Shown: positions 1 to 9,054, numbered from the stretch's first letter. The stretch is 26,860 nucleotides of DNA from JBDHTS01 sp044220535 (GCA_044220535.1 JBGAQU010000028.1:1-26860), one strand, 5' to 3'. Numbers and translations are program-made. The notes: a model not told the origin generated them from the letters alone.

Positions 1-812
1 GCGCACCTCGGTGAAGAAGTGCGCTGTCCGGTGCGCGTCTGGGACATTCGATCCCCACGATGATGATGTCGGCATTGTACCAGTCGGCACTTTCCATATC
101 GTCCGGTTACCCGCCCCATGTCTGCGGGCTGGACAGGGTGGAGTCACGTACCAGTACGTAAAAACTCATGCAGACGCCGCCAAAGAAGGGACATATAGCG
201 CGATCGACTGCATAGGAAATCATCGACATGGCCGGAATAGGGGAGAAGCCGATAATCGGGTCAGGGCCGTAAGTCTGATCCGTGGATATTGGCCGCCGCG
301 ACAATTTCATTGGCTTCATCCCATCCAGCGCGCACGAAACCGCCGCGGCCGCGCACTTGCTGGTAAGACTTCCGCAGCACAGGATCCGCTTGAATAGCGG
401 CCCAGGCCTTGACAGGATCTCCGCCGGTCTGCTCCTTCGTTCTGCGCCACAGGTCGAGAAGGCGTTTACGGATCATCGGATATTTAAGACGGTTGGCTGA
501 ATAGATATACCAGCTGTAACTGGCGCCGCGTGAACAGCCGCGCGGTTCATGGTTAGGCAGGTCGGGGCGCGTACGCGGATAATCCGTCTGCTGCGTTTCC
601 CATGTAATCAAGCCATTCTTGACATAGATTTTCCAGGAGCAGGAACCCGTACAATTCACGCCATGCGTGGAACGCACCACTTTGTCGTGCGCCCAGCGAT
701 CGCGGTATGATTTTTCCCATGCCCGGTTTTCGTCAGTCGTTATGCCGTGGCCGTTCGAAAACGGCTCGCGCTTCTGCGAAAAAAAACTAATCCGGTCAAT
801 AAAATAACTCAT
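1..812 (-). pseudogene. narG: Respiratory nitrate reductase alpha subunit, 5' part, frameshifted and cut by the window edge
   Basis: Catalytic Mo-bisMGD subunit of membrane-bound nitrate reductase (nitrate to nitrite, cytoplasmic side, quinol-fed through NarHI). The first about 165 codons (812 down to about 275) are intact. They show the NarG N-terminus with the FS0 iron-sulfur ligands H50, C54, C58 and C93 (HGVNCTGSC and RGCSRGASYSWY). From about 275 to 1 the NarG sequence continues (GFSPIPAMSM, GGVCMSFY, SPQTWG, ESADWYN, HFFTEVR) but is spread over different frames, with several small indels and an in-frame TAA after SPQTWGG. The ATG at 812 has a good AAGGAG ribosome site about 10 nt upstream, and an FNR box lies about 61 bp upstream of the start. 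narK precedes it on the same strand; narHJI would lie beyond the left edge. The indel density suggests a poor-quality contig end, but true decay is possible. Confidence 0.9.
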
Positions 813-866
813 ATTCTATGGCTCCTTATGCTGTACCATTCATGCCTTTTTTGCCAACATCCGCCC

Positions 867-880
867 TTGATCTGAATCAA
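867..880 (-). promoter_or_regulatory. FNR-type box upstream of narG
   Basis: TTGATCTGAATCAA is a perfect TTGAT-N4-ATCAA dyad, flanked by C and G. It lies 12 bp beyond the narK stop codon. Its centre is about 61 bp from the narG ATG, so a class II promoter would give a leader of about 20 nt that includes the AAGGAG ribosome site. Binding is inferred from the match to the FNR/Anr consensus. Confidence 0.85.
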
Positions 881-892
881 GAGCATGAATTT

Positions 893-3524
893 TTAGCACT
901 TTATCTCTGCCTTCCTACGGGTATAGAAAAACCAGGTCATAAACAGGCATAGCGCGTAAAAGCAGACAAATACCCATAGTGCTGCCTCTGACTGCCGGGT
1001 CGCGGCAATGGATGAGCCGTAACTTTTCATTAAAAGAAGGCGCCAAAAGCGCCTATGGCGGAGCTGAAACCAATGACGGCCGCCGATTCGCGTTCGGCCG
1101 CTTTACGCACATCCTCTTCGGGTTGGCCCGCCAGGGCTTTTTTGCGATCTTGCCAGAAAATGGCCGGAATCATCTGGAAGGTTGAGGCATTGCCAACGCC
1201 CGTTGCTGCAAAAAGCAAGAGGAACATGGCGAAGAAACCATAAAACGCGCCGGGCTGATCTTTGATGCCAAGGAAATAAAGAACGCCTATCGTTCCCAAG
1301 ATCATGACGGTGAAGGCCAGAGCGATTACGCGCCCACCGAATTTATCGGATATCCATCCGCTGCCGGCACGGGACAAGGCACCGACAAGCGGCCCGATAA
1401 AAGGGAGTTGCAGCGAATTGACCGCTGGGAACTGCGATAACGCGAGCAACGGGAAGGCTGCCGAGAAACCAATGAATGATCCGAACGTCCCGATATAAAG
1501 CACACATGATCCAGTTAACTTGCGCTCATGAAGATAGCCATCTGCGATGCAATGGACGCGCGGACGTCAGCAATGTCGTTCATATAGAACCATGACAATA
1601 CAGCCGATATTTTCGTAATAAACCGGCTTATACATGAAGGCAGCGTTCTGTACGGTGAGTTGGGTTTCACCGCATCCTGAGAACCACCTGCCAATCCACC
1701 GGAAGATGTTGAAGACAATCACGATCGGCACCAGGAATTGCACCGCACTGACACCAAGGTTGCCAAGCCCTGCATTCAAGGCCAACGCGTTCCCTTTTTC
1801 TTTTTTTGGGAAGAAGAAAGCGATATTAGCCATGATCGAGGCAAAGTTACCGCCACCAAATCCGCATAGAAGCGCCAGAAGTAGGAAAACGGCATAGGGT
1901 GTTTGCGGATCCTGCACAGCAAGACCAATACCGATGGGCTGGATCAACAGTGCCGCCGTGCTGATCGCCGTCCAGCGGCGACCACCGAAAATCGGTACCA
2001 TGAATGAATAAAAAATACGCAGCGTTGCTCCCGACAAGCCGGGCAGAGCGTCATTGAAAAGCTGTTCGGTTGTGAAATCAAACCCGATTTTCGGAAGATT
2101 AACGACCACCACGCTCCATACCATCCAGAGCGCAAAGGCAAGAAATAGCGCCGGTACTGAGAGCCACAAATTCCTGCGGGCGATTTTGTCACCTTCTTTC
2201 TTCCAGAAAGCCTCATCTTCCGGCTTCCAGACTTTTAAAACAGGCCCTTGCCGTTCAAGCTCGGTAAAGTAGGCCGGCTTGACAATTTCGGGGAACTTTT
2301 CCGCTCCATGAGGCGGATGGACACATGCATCCATAAGAACGCGATAGCGACCAGAGCGAACATCAGCATAAAACAGCTTGTCCATACATTCAGATAATCG
2401 TTCATCAGACCGAAACAGAGCGGCAGGAAAAAGCCACCCAATCCACCGATCAAGCCAACGATGCCTGCAACAGAACCTACGTCGTTCGGGTAATAAACAG
2501 GGATATGTTTGTAGATAGCGGCTTTACCCAAGGACATGAAGAGATCCAAGAATAAAAATAACTACTGTGAACGGAACAAGACCCCACCCCATAGTGAACG
2601 AAATATCGCCTTCGATACCGTGAACCACATAGTCCGTTTCAGGATAGGAAAGGACGAAGCAGCAAATCGCGCAAATAATAAATGTCCAGTACATAACGGC
2701 CCTGCACCGTATTTATCGGACAGATATCCTCCGACCGCGCGAAAGGCAGAACCCGCGACGGAAAACAATGCGGCCAGCACGCCAGCCATCTTGATATCCA
2801 GGTCATAGACACCAACATAATAGCGAGGCAGCCACAACGCCAATGCAACAAATCCGCCAAAGACAAAAAAGTAATAGAGAGAGAAGCGCCAGACCTGCAG
2901 CTTCCCTAACGGTTTCAACGATTCCATCATGGATTTGGGCGCGGTGCGCGCGGCTTTCTGCGCCTGGATTTGTGGTTCATCTTTAGAGAACCAGAACAGG
3001 ACAGCCATAACCACAAGAGCAATAGCCCAGACCTGCGCAACCATATGCCAGCCATAAGCAACCATGACGAAAGGCGCGATAAATTTTGTGACGGCGGCGC
3101 CGATATTACCCATACCGTAAATGCCGAGTGCCGTTCCCTGACGCTCTTTCTCATACCACTTCGATAGATAGGCAATCCCGACGACAAAGCTCCCCCCGGC
3201 AAGCCCCACACCCAGGGCCGTAAGGAGCATCATTTCGTATGAGTCGGCATAGGTCAGACACCATGTAAAAAAAGCCGAGGAAAGCATCACGGCCATAAAA
3301 ATAGGTCGGCCTCCATATTGATCAGCCCCATATCCTAAAATAATCTGACAAGAGATCCTGTCAGGATGGGCGTTCCGATCAGCAGACTGAACTGGGTATC
3401 GCTCAGCCCCATATCCTGTTTGATCTGAACCCCGATAATCGCGAAGATCGTCCAGACGGCAAAGCAGGTTGTAAAGGCCAGCGTGGTGAGTGAAAGCAAG
3501 TTTTTGGTTTGTTGTCGATACCAT
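893..3524 (-). pseudogene. narK: Fused NarK1-NarK2 nitrate/nitrite transporter, interrupted by many frameshifts
   Basis: Major facilitator protein carrying two NarK modules in one chain (about 870 codons), expected in the inner membrane: nitrate/proton symport plus nitrate/nitrite exchange. Module 1 shows FAVWTIFAIIGVQIKQD, the nitrate signature GLAGGSFVVGIAYLSKWY and FFMSLGKAAIYKHIPVYYP. A linker leads to module 2 (NLWLSVPALFLAFALWMVWS, GFGGGNFASIMANIAFFFPK, GTFGSFIGFSAAFPLL) and a final segment KSYGSSIAAT...EAALWVFV...TWFFYTRRK ending at TAA 893. The coding frame is broken near 3505, 3330, 2715, 2545, 2305, 1590, 1510 and 1032, mostly by apparent single-base losses; corrected frames join smoothly into known NarK sequence. 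The start at 3524 has only a weak ribosome site. The shared FNR box at 3629-3642 lies about 110 bp upstream. Sequencing error is likelier than decay because every segment keeps NarK residues. Confidence 0.88.
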
Positions 3525-3628
3525 GGTTCAATTCCATCAAGACATTCAGATAATTAGGCTTTTGGGTGAAAATTGCTTTCTTTTACACCCTCCTTCCTTT
3601 ACTATTACATGCGTGAAAAAACGCTTAC

Positions 3629-3642
3629 TTGATTCAGATCAA
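3629..3642. promoter_or_regulatory. FNR-type box between narK and the Crp/Fnr regulator
   Basis: TTGATTCAGATCAA, the exact reverse complement of the boxes before narG and the porin. It lies between divergent narK (minus) and the regulator (plus). Its centre is about 50 bp from the regulator ATG at 3686 and about 111 bp from the narK ATG, so it could serve both genes and allow autoregulation. Confidence 0.85.
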
Positions 3643-3685
3643 GCTCGTACCGATAAGATGAAATACCAAAGAATGCCGGAATGTT

Positions 3686-4426
3686 ATGATTGCCTTACCA
3701 AGGATTTCACAGACGCTAGAAAGCCACAGCTGTTCTGACAGTCTGGACGAAGAAAGCCTGCAACAAATTCTGCCCACCTCTTAATTCAAGAACATGAGTC
3801 TTCAAAACTACTCGTCCAACAAGGTGATATTCCGGAAGGCATATATCTGGTTATTGAAGGTTCGGTAAAAACCCTGCGCCTGAATGAAGACGGGGGCGAA
3901 GCAACCATCCGGATGCTCGAGCCGGGGGATACCTGCATGGAAGCGGTCTTGTTTATGGGTGGCCCGTCACCCATATCCGTACAGACTCTTACAAAATGTA
4001 AACTTCTTATGATCCCGGAGAAAATCGTCAGAAACCACGTTCTTGCTGATGCACAATTTGCCGTGAATATTCTTCGTATCGTCACGCGGCACTATAAAAA
4101 TGCAATGCACCAAATTGATGCCATGCAAATTAAATCTCCCATACAGCGAGTGGGGGCATTATTTCCTGACAAAGCACCTCGAAGCCGGCCACGACCATCT
4201 GGAATTCACTCTGCCCTTTAAAAAGCAGATTATTGCGAACTATCTGGGCATGACCCCAGAAACATTCTCCCGAACCCTGAAACAAATGAAAACAATCGGT
4301 GTTAGCGTCGATGATGATGTAATTCGTATGAAAGACGCTTTCGCCTTATGTCACTTTTGTGACTCTGATACTGCATCATTATGTCCTAAATATAGTGACG
4401 ATTGCAGTGAATGCCCTCTGCACTAG
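3686..4426 (+). pseudogene. Crp/Fnr-family transcription regulator with C-terminal Cys cluster, two frameshifts
   Basis: Cyclic-nucleotide-like sensor domain plus winged HTH, about 245 codons once two single-base shifts are corrected: a missing base near 3771 (ILPTS-stop should read IL-HLLIQEHES) and one extra G in a G5 run near 4150 (QRVG then HYFLTKHLEAGHDH). The effector domain reads VQQGDIPEGIYLVIEGSVKTL...GDTCMEAVLFMGG. The recognition helix is NYLGMTPETFSRTLKQ. Its E-x-x-S-R arrangement is the one FNR uses to read TTGAT half-sites, which fits the boxes here. The N-terminal cysteine triplet of E. coli FNR is absent. Instead the last residues hold five cysteines (CHFC, LCP, DCSEC). Its stop overlaps the moeA stop on the other strand. 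It may be an oxygen/NO-responsive or nitrate-linked regulator (FNR-, DNR- or NarR-like); which is not clear. The breaks are probably sequencing errors. Confidence 0.85.
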
Positions 4427-5649
4427 GGTAAAAGGGGATAAGCCTCAACAACCTCGCCTGATTTAATGCCTTCCCGTTCCTCAGAAACATGAATCCAGCA
4501 ATTCATGTTTAAAAATGGACTCACCTTGAAAGATTCCTGTCCCTCTAAAATATCAACGGTCACGGAGCCATCTTCCCAATATTCGAGCCGACCCTTTAGT
4601 ATCATGTGCAAGCCGGCTTTCTTGGAAAAACCATTCATAGCACGCGCATAAACGGGAAGCTCCGGTCTTTGCCTGTTCAGAACACGTAAAGCCTCCCTGA
4701 CAAGAAACCGCAGGCCTACTGCCGTTGCCACCGGATTCCCAGGCAAGCCAAAATAAAGCGCCCCTGACGGTAGCATTGCCATTAGGTTGGGCTTGCCGGG
4801 CTTCAACCCGATCTTGTGATAGAGGATCTGTGAACCTGATCTCTCCAGTCCCTCCTTAACAAAATCAAAGCTTCCTGCAGAAACAGCACCGGAAGACACT
4901 ATGATATCATAACGCTCCTCATCAGCCCCAATGAGAACCTTTGCAAAATGCTCCAAGTCGTCACGGATAGTATCTTGAACGGTTATTTCCGCACCACATT
5001 CCGTTAGAAAGGATGCCGCATAAAACTTGTTTGAATTGTAAATCTGCCCATTCGAAAGCGGAGTGCTTAAATCATCAATAATCTCCGTCCCTGTCGGGAT
5101 GAAAAGAATCCTGGGCTTCTTGAATACCGTGACGTTTGACACTCCTAATGTTGCTAACGGCAAAACATACGTAGATGTAACCTTTTCGCCCTGAGAGAGC
5201 AGGGGAGCGCCTTTTTTAAAATCCTCCCCAGCATAGCGAATATGCTGGCCAGCCACAGGCTTTTCCTTGAACGTGATTATATCGTTTTCAACGAGAACAT
5301 TCTCTATCGGGACAATAGCTTCGGCTCCTGCCGGCAAAGGGGCGCCTGTCATGACGTGCCAGCAAGTACCTTTTTCGATAGATATGCCCTCTGTATTTTC
5401 CCCGGCACCAATGATGCCCGCTTTTCCAAGTTGTATCGGGCGTGATCCGTCAGCAGCCGCCAGATCATCAAGGCGTACTGCAAAACCATCCATTGCTGAG
5501 TTGTCAAAAGGTTGGATATCCAGCCCGGCGACAAGATCATCGGCACATACCCGGCCAACAACATCCGCCAAAGGCACTTTTTCAGTGCCTAATTTTTTAA
5601 GAAGAGCTGTTTCTCGAACGATCTGAAGTGCGTCATTATAGGTAATCAT
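4423..5649 (-). CDS. moeA: Molybdopterin molybdenumtransferase MoeA
   Basis: Inserts molybdate into adenylylated molybdopterin to give Mo-molybdopterin, needed by NarG. The 408 residues match the usual MoeA/gephyrin-E length. Visible blocks are PFDNSAMDGFAV, the catalytic-domain stretch PTGTEI...GQIYNSN, SSGAVSAGSFDFVKEG (the TSGG-S-G-x-D type motif), KIGLKPGKP and FGLPGNPVA, followed by the C-terminal beta domain. The ATG at 5649 has an AAGG element 7-10 nt upstream. Its FNR box (5686-5699) is shared with the divergent decarboxylase, so Mo-cofactor supply would rise together with nitrate reductase. The TAG stop lies inside the same CTAG tetranucleotide that ends the convergent regulator gene, leaving no room for a terminator between them. 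Confidence 0.96.
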   Translation of the reverse strand: MITYNDALQIVRETALLKKLGTEKVPLADVVGRVCADDLVAGLDIQPFDNSAMDGFAVRLDDLAAADGSRPIQLGKAGIIGAGENTEGISIEKGTCWHVMTGAPLPAGAEAIVPIENVLVENDIITFKEKPVAGQHIRYAGEDFKKGAPLLSQGEKVTSTYVLPLATLGVSNVTVFKKPRILFIPTGTEIIDDLSTPLSNGQIYNSNKFYAASFLTECGAEITVQDTIRDDLEHFAKVLIGADEERYDIIVSSGAVSAGSFDFVKEGLERSGSQILYHKIGLKPGKPNLMAMLPSGALYFGLPGNPVATAVGLRFLVREALRVLNRQRPELPVYARAMNGFSKKAGLHMILKGRLEYWEDGSVTVDILEGQESFKVSPFLNMNCWIHVSEEREGIKSGEVVEAYPLLP

Positions 5650-5685
5650 GATACCGACCTTAACAGCAGAATGCTGTCAAAAGTC

Positions 5686-5699
5686 TTGATTCAGATCAA
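5686..5699. promoter_or_regulatory. FNR-type box between moeA and the decarboxylase operon
   Basis: TTGATTCAGATCAA within CTTGATTCAGATCAAG. The centre is 41.5 bp from the A of the decarboxylase ATG (5734) and about 43.5 bp from the moeA ATG (5649). One box could therefore activate both divergent genes, with class II transcription starts falling on or next to the start codons. Confidence 0.85.
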
Positions 5700-5733
5700 G
5701 TACGGGAAAAGAGGGTGGGCCTAAAAATAAAAA

Positions 5734-6846
5734 ATGAAACACGCCCTGAGCGAAACTGGCCAGAAGCATCTCGATCAATTGCTTGACCGCATCATGAAAG
5801 ATGCCGGTTATATGCTTGGTTATCCGGCGACAAAGACGCTCGATTTTAGCCCGCTTTACCCGTTTTTGGGATCTCTGGTCAACAATATCGGTGATCCGTT
5901 CGCATCGGCAGGCTGTTTCCGCCTTAACACGCATGACATAGAATGTGAGGTTATCAGATGGTTTGCTAAAATTCTGAACGCCGATGATGATGTATGGGGC
6001 TATGTCACCAGCGGCGGCACAGAAGGCAATATGTATGGCTTGTACCTGGCCCGTGAACTATTCCCGAATGGAATGGTTTATTATTCAGAAGACACGCATT
6101 ACAGCGTCAGCAAAATCCTACGCATGGTCAATGCTCGCAGCATTATGGTTAAAAGCCGTCCTGATGGGGAAATGGATTATGATGATCTCGCGGCAACCAT
6201 TGCCATCCACCGTGATGTACCGCCTATTATTTTCGCCAATATCGGCACGACGATGAAGGGCGCAATCGATAACCTCGATACCATTAAGACCATCCTGAAA
6301 GACAAGGCGATAGCACGCTATTATATCCACGCTGATGCAGCGTTGTCAGGCATGATCCTGCCTTTTGTCGATAATCCGCAGGCTTTCGATTTTAGCGCCG
6401 GGATTGATTCTATTTCCATCAGCGGCCATAAATTTCCCGGTGCGCCCATGCCATGTGGTGTGGTGCTGGCACGACGTTCTCTTGTGAATCGCGTAGCGCG
6501 TAGCGTCGAATATATTGGCACCAATGACACAACTGTTCTTGGCTCTCGTAATGGCGTAACACCAATATTTCTATGGTATATTATCCATACTTTTGGTGAA
6601 CCCGGCTTCCGCGATATGGTGCGTGAATGCTTTTCCGTTGCCGATTACACAATCAAAAAATTCTCTCAAAAAAACTTACGGGCCTGGCGGCACGAAAACT
6701 CAGTAACCGTGGTTTTCCCACGTATAAACGAAGAAGTACTGCAAAAATGGCAGATTGCCTTGCAAGGCAGCAGCGCGCATTTAATTGCCATGCCACACGT
6801 CACTATAGAAAAAGTTGACGAATTTATAGAGGAGCTGACGGCATGA
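5734..6846 (+). CDS. PLP-dependent group II amino acid decarboxylase (histidine decarboxylase-like)
   Basis: Removes the alpha-carboxyl of an amino acid; closest in character to bacterial PLP histidine decarboxylases and plant serine decarboxylases, so the substrate is not certain. At 370 residues it has the usual HDC length. Fold-type I features are TSGGTEGN (92-99, phosphate loop), H122 in DTHYS (ring stacking), HADAA with D201 (pyridine nitrogen) and the Schiff-base lysine K233 in SGHKFPG, followed by MPCGVV. There is no obvious ribosome site: the 19 nt before the ATG are A-rich, and the FNR box is centred 41.5 bp upstream of the start. It overlaps the next gene by ATGA, so the two are translationally coupled. 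Amine production under anoxia could serve acid resistance or supply a precursor; nothing here, such as an antiporter, settles this. Confidence 0.88.
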   Translation: MKHALSETGQKHLDQLLDRIMKDAGYMLGYPATKTLDFSPLYPFLGSLVNNIGDPFASAGCFRLNTHDIECEVIRWFAKILNADDDVWGYVTSGGTEGNMYGLYLARELFPNGMVYYSEDTHYSVSKILRMVNARSIMVKSRPDGEMDYDDLAATIAIHRDVPPIIFANIGTTMKGAIDNLDTIKTILKDKAIARYYIHADAALSGMILPFVDNPQAFDFSAGIDSISISGHKFPGAPMPCGVVLARRSLVNRVARSVEYIGTNDTTVLGSRNGVTPIFLWYIIHTFGEPGFRDMVRECFSVADYTIKKFSQKNLRAWRHENSVTVVFPRINEEVLQKWQIALQGSSAHLIAMPHVTIEKVDEFIEELTA

Positions 6847-7238
6847 AACAAATTACAATCCTCTCACAGAACAGACGAGATCTTATTGCTGACGTCACGC
6901 AGGTTTTAAGTGAATCAGGAATTAATCTGGACTCGATTACAGGAAGAAATTTCGGTGAGCAATCCATTGCCACAATCACCACAAAGAGGTATGACGAAGC
7001 CCTGAGCATCTTGCAAAAATACTCGGATCTGCAGGTTATCAGTGAAAATGCTCTAATTGTCAGGATCGAGGACGAGCTTGGCTCTCTGGCAAAGCTTGCG
7101 CGCCGTTTTGCCGATGCCGGAATCAATATCCACAGCGTCCGTTTTGTGGAGCGTCACGATGGTTATGCTCTTGTGGCAATTTCTACTGAACGTACCGAAG
7201 AAGCCTTGGGCCTTGTCCAAGATATTCTGGTATCATGA
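6843..7238 (+). CDS. Tandem ACT-domain protein
   Basis: 131 residues made of two ACT domains and nothing else (about 1-66 and 70-131). Each starts with the ACT strand/helix pattern: ITILSQNRRDLIADVTQVLSESGINLDSI, cut here to its key parts as QNRRDLIADV and SGINLDSI, and then LGSLAKLARRFADAGINIHS. ACT domains bind small ligands, usually amino acids, and regulate enzymes. It overlaps the decarboxylase stop by 4 nt, so the two are very likely co-expressed. The inference is that it senses the substrate or product and tunes the decarboxylase. It could instead act on an unrelated target, as free-standing tandem ACT proteins sometimes do. Confidence 0.85.
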   Translation: MKQITILSQNRRDLIADVTQVLSESGINLDSITGRNFGEQSIATITTKRYDEALSILQKYSDLQVISENALIVRIEDELGSLAKLARRFADAGINIHSVRFVERHDGYALVAISTERTEEALGLVQDILVS

Positions 7239-7337
7239 CTTAGGATTATCTATTATTTTTCATAATTATTATTATCACATCAAAATTTATCCAGAATAGT
7301 CAAATAAAATCAATGGCCTAACGAAGATTATGGCCCC

Positions 7338-7859
7338 TTAATATTTATTTTCACACGGTCGCTTCTCTATAAAGGCCGGATGATATTCGACCCTGCCCAT
7401 CGGGGTATTGCTGTCCGTCAGATTGAGCCGCATAAAATATTCAGGTGGTGCGCCTTCATAGCGCAGGCGCTCATCCGCTTCAAAACCGAAGCGATTATAA
7501 TAAGCGGGGTCGCCCAGCAGCACACAGCCAGATGCCCCCTCCGAACGCATTTTCTCAATGCCGCACATGATCAAGGCCGATCCTATCTTCTGCCCCTGAT
7601 GATCAGGATCGACGGACACAGGCCCAAGCCCGAACCAACCGCACGACTTGCCATCAATCGTGACAGGCGAAAACGCGATATGGCCGACAATCAAATCGTG
7701 GTCGATGGCAACGAGCGACAAGGTCAGCGTGCCGGCCGCACGCAACCGTTCGATAATGGCGGGTTCGGTCTGATCGCTATACTCTACGCCGCGAAAGGCA
7801 CGCGCCGTAATATCTGCTATGGCGGCCTGATCGCCTTCTTGTTCTTTCCGTATAATCAT
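7338..7859 (-). CDS. GNAT family N-acetyltransferase (YhbS-like)
   Basis: 173 residues starting MIIRKEQEGD, a typical GNAT opening. The acetyl-CoA loop is visible as LGPVSVDPDHQGQKIGSAL, containing the Q-x-x-G-x-G/A-type motif HQGQKIGSAL. It is followed by GCVLLGDPAYYNRFGFE, characteristic of the YhbS/COG3153 group. The substrate is unknown. It stands alone between the ACT gene (convergent) and the TraL-like gene, and shows no FNR box. The intergenic stretch 7239-7337 is AT-rich and holds nothing I recognise. Confidence 0.88.
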   Translation of the reverse strand: MIIRKEQEGDQAAIADITARAFRGVEYSDQTEPAIIERLRAAGTLTLSLVAIDHDLIVGHIAFSPVTIDGKSCGWFGLGPVSVDPDHQGQKIGSALIMCGIEKMRSEGASGCVLLGDPAYYNRFGFEADERLRYEGAPPEYFMRLNLTDSNTPMGRVEYHPAFIEKRPCENKY

Positions 7860-7910
7860 TCCGCCAGTATAGCCGTAGCTGCATAAATTAGGAGTGAATA
7901 CTTTTCTTAT

Positions 7911-8399
7911 TTAATACCAAAACTGGCCTAAATAGTCGCCATCAACCCACATCTTCACGTAGCTCGGCTGCGTGCGCCGGATGGCTGCATAGCTATCACA
8001 AGAGTTCCTATTATTGTAGCCACCAAACCCATATGGCAAAGAAGAGCATTGGGTTTTTTGGCAGATTCCCGTTCTGATCATGCCGTTATTGCTTTCTTTG
8101 AGAATATATCCCTCTTTGCACGCTTCAAAAATTTCATATCCAAGCTGGTAACTGCCATTTACGCCCTTCCCATTCGGGCCTGTTGTACACGACGCCAATG
8201 GCGGTAGTGGCGGGCGCCCTTTCTTGATACGCTTCTTAAAGGCGCTGTGAGCTGCACCACAGCCGGAAGGAAATCCTCCGGGCAAGCATATCCAGATCGC
8301 ACAATCCGCCTCTGATGCAGCGCGCGCCTGCGGGACATCTATGGTTACAGTAAAAATTACCGCCACGATCGCCAAAAGCAAATATTTCCCGACTGTCAT
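7911..8399 (-). CDS. Secreted Cys-rich protein, conjugal transfer TraL-like
   Basis: 162 residues with a signal peptide (MTVGKYLLLAIVAVIFTVTI...ARA). The mature part has eight cysteines, consistent with disulfides in the periplasm. The segment DCAIWICLPGGFPSGCGAAH resembles proteins annotated TraL in alphaproteobacterial conjugative elements, usually near a lytic transglycosylase, as here. A Pro/Lys-rich stretch (KKRIKKGRPPLPPL) follows. The identification rests on recall of that family, not on a motif of known function. No relaxase or type IV secretion gene is in the window, so this may be a remnant or an orphan. Confidence 0.6.
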   Translation of the reverse strand: MTVGKYLLLAIVAVIFTVTIDVPQARAASEADCAIWICLPGGFPSGCGAAHSAFKKRIKKGRPPLPPLASCTTGPNGKGVNGSYQLGYEIFEACKEGYILKESNNGMIRTGICQKTQCSSLPYGFGGYNNRNSCDSYAAIRRTQPSYVKMWVDGDYLGQFWY

Positions 8400-8462
8400 T
8401 TTTGTTGCAAATCCCTTCTATTTCTGCCATCGATCCTAAACAATCGTTGATGATATAAGAGC

Positions 8463-9029
8463 ATGAAGAGATTTCTTCTCTGCATATTTGTTGCTCTTCA
8501 CATCCCTACGGCCGCAAATGCGACGGTTATCGAATTTAGTAGCGATGGAAGTGTAACAACCTACGCAGCAAGCGACTATCTTGCAGAATCTCGACGCCAA
8601 AAAAAGAAACCTCTGGTTTCCAGTTATAGGGGAGCATGGCAACCTCAGGGTAACTTTAGCCGGTATATTGAAGCTGCCAGTTTACAATATGGCGTTGATC
8701 AAAGAATCATTCATGCCGTTATCGCAACAGAATCTCGATACAAAATCGATGCTCTATCTCCCAAAGGCGCCCGCGGCCTTATGCAGCTCATGCCCAATAC
8801 TGCCGCACAATATGGCGATGTTGACCTATTCGATCCTGAACAAAACATTGATATCGGAACGAGGCATCTAAAATACCTTCTCAAAAAATATGATGATGAC
8901 CTGCCTACAACCTTTGCAGCCTATAACGCCGGCGAAGGTGCTGTTGCCAAATATGGGGGAATACCGCCCTACCCCGAAACTGTTGACTATGTCAGAAAAA
9001 TCACACTCCTGCTTGGGATAGGGCCATAA
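8463..9029 (+). CDS. Lytic transglycosylase, SLT domain
   Basis: 188 residues: signal peptide (MKRFLLCIFVALHIPTAANA), then a spacer and a C-terminal SLT domain (about 65-185) that cleaves peptidoglycan between MurNAc and GlcNAc in the periplasm. The catalytic glutamate is E90 in IATESRY. The GLMQLMP motif (105-111) and FAAYNAGEGAV complete the family signature. It is divergent from the TraL-like gene with a 63 bp gap, an arrangement suggesting a conjugation accessory role (local wall opening), though a housekeeping role is possible. It ends before a strong bidirectional terminator. Confidence 0.92.
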   Translation: MKRFLLCIFVALHIPTAANATVIEFSSDGSVTTYAASDYLAESRRQKKKPLVSSYRGAWQPQGNFSRYIEAASLQYGVDQRIIHAVIATESRYKIDALSPKGARGLMQLMPNTAAQYGDVDLFDPEQNIDIGTRHLKYLLKKYDDDLPTTFAAYNAGEGAVAKYGGIPPYPETVDYVRKITLLLGIGP

Positions 9030-9054
9030 GGGTAAAAACTTCAGAGAAAATAAA

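Noticed and set aside
7300..7337. GGCC...GGCC repeat as a terminator after the ACT gene
   Set aside because: The stem would be only 4 bp with a long loop and no T-run.
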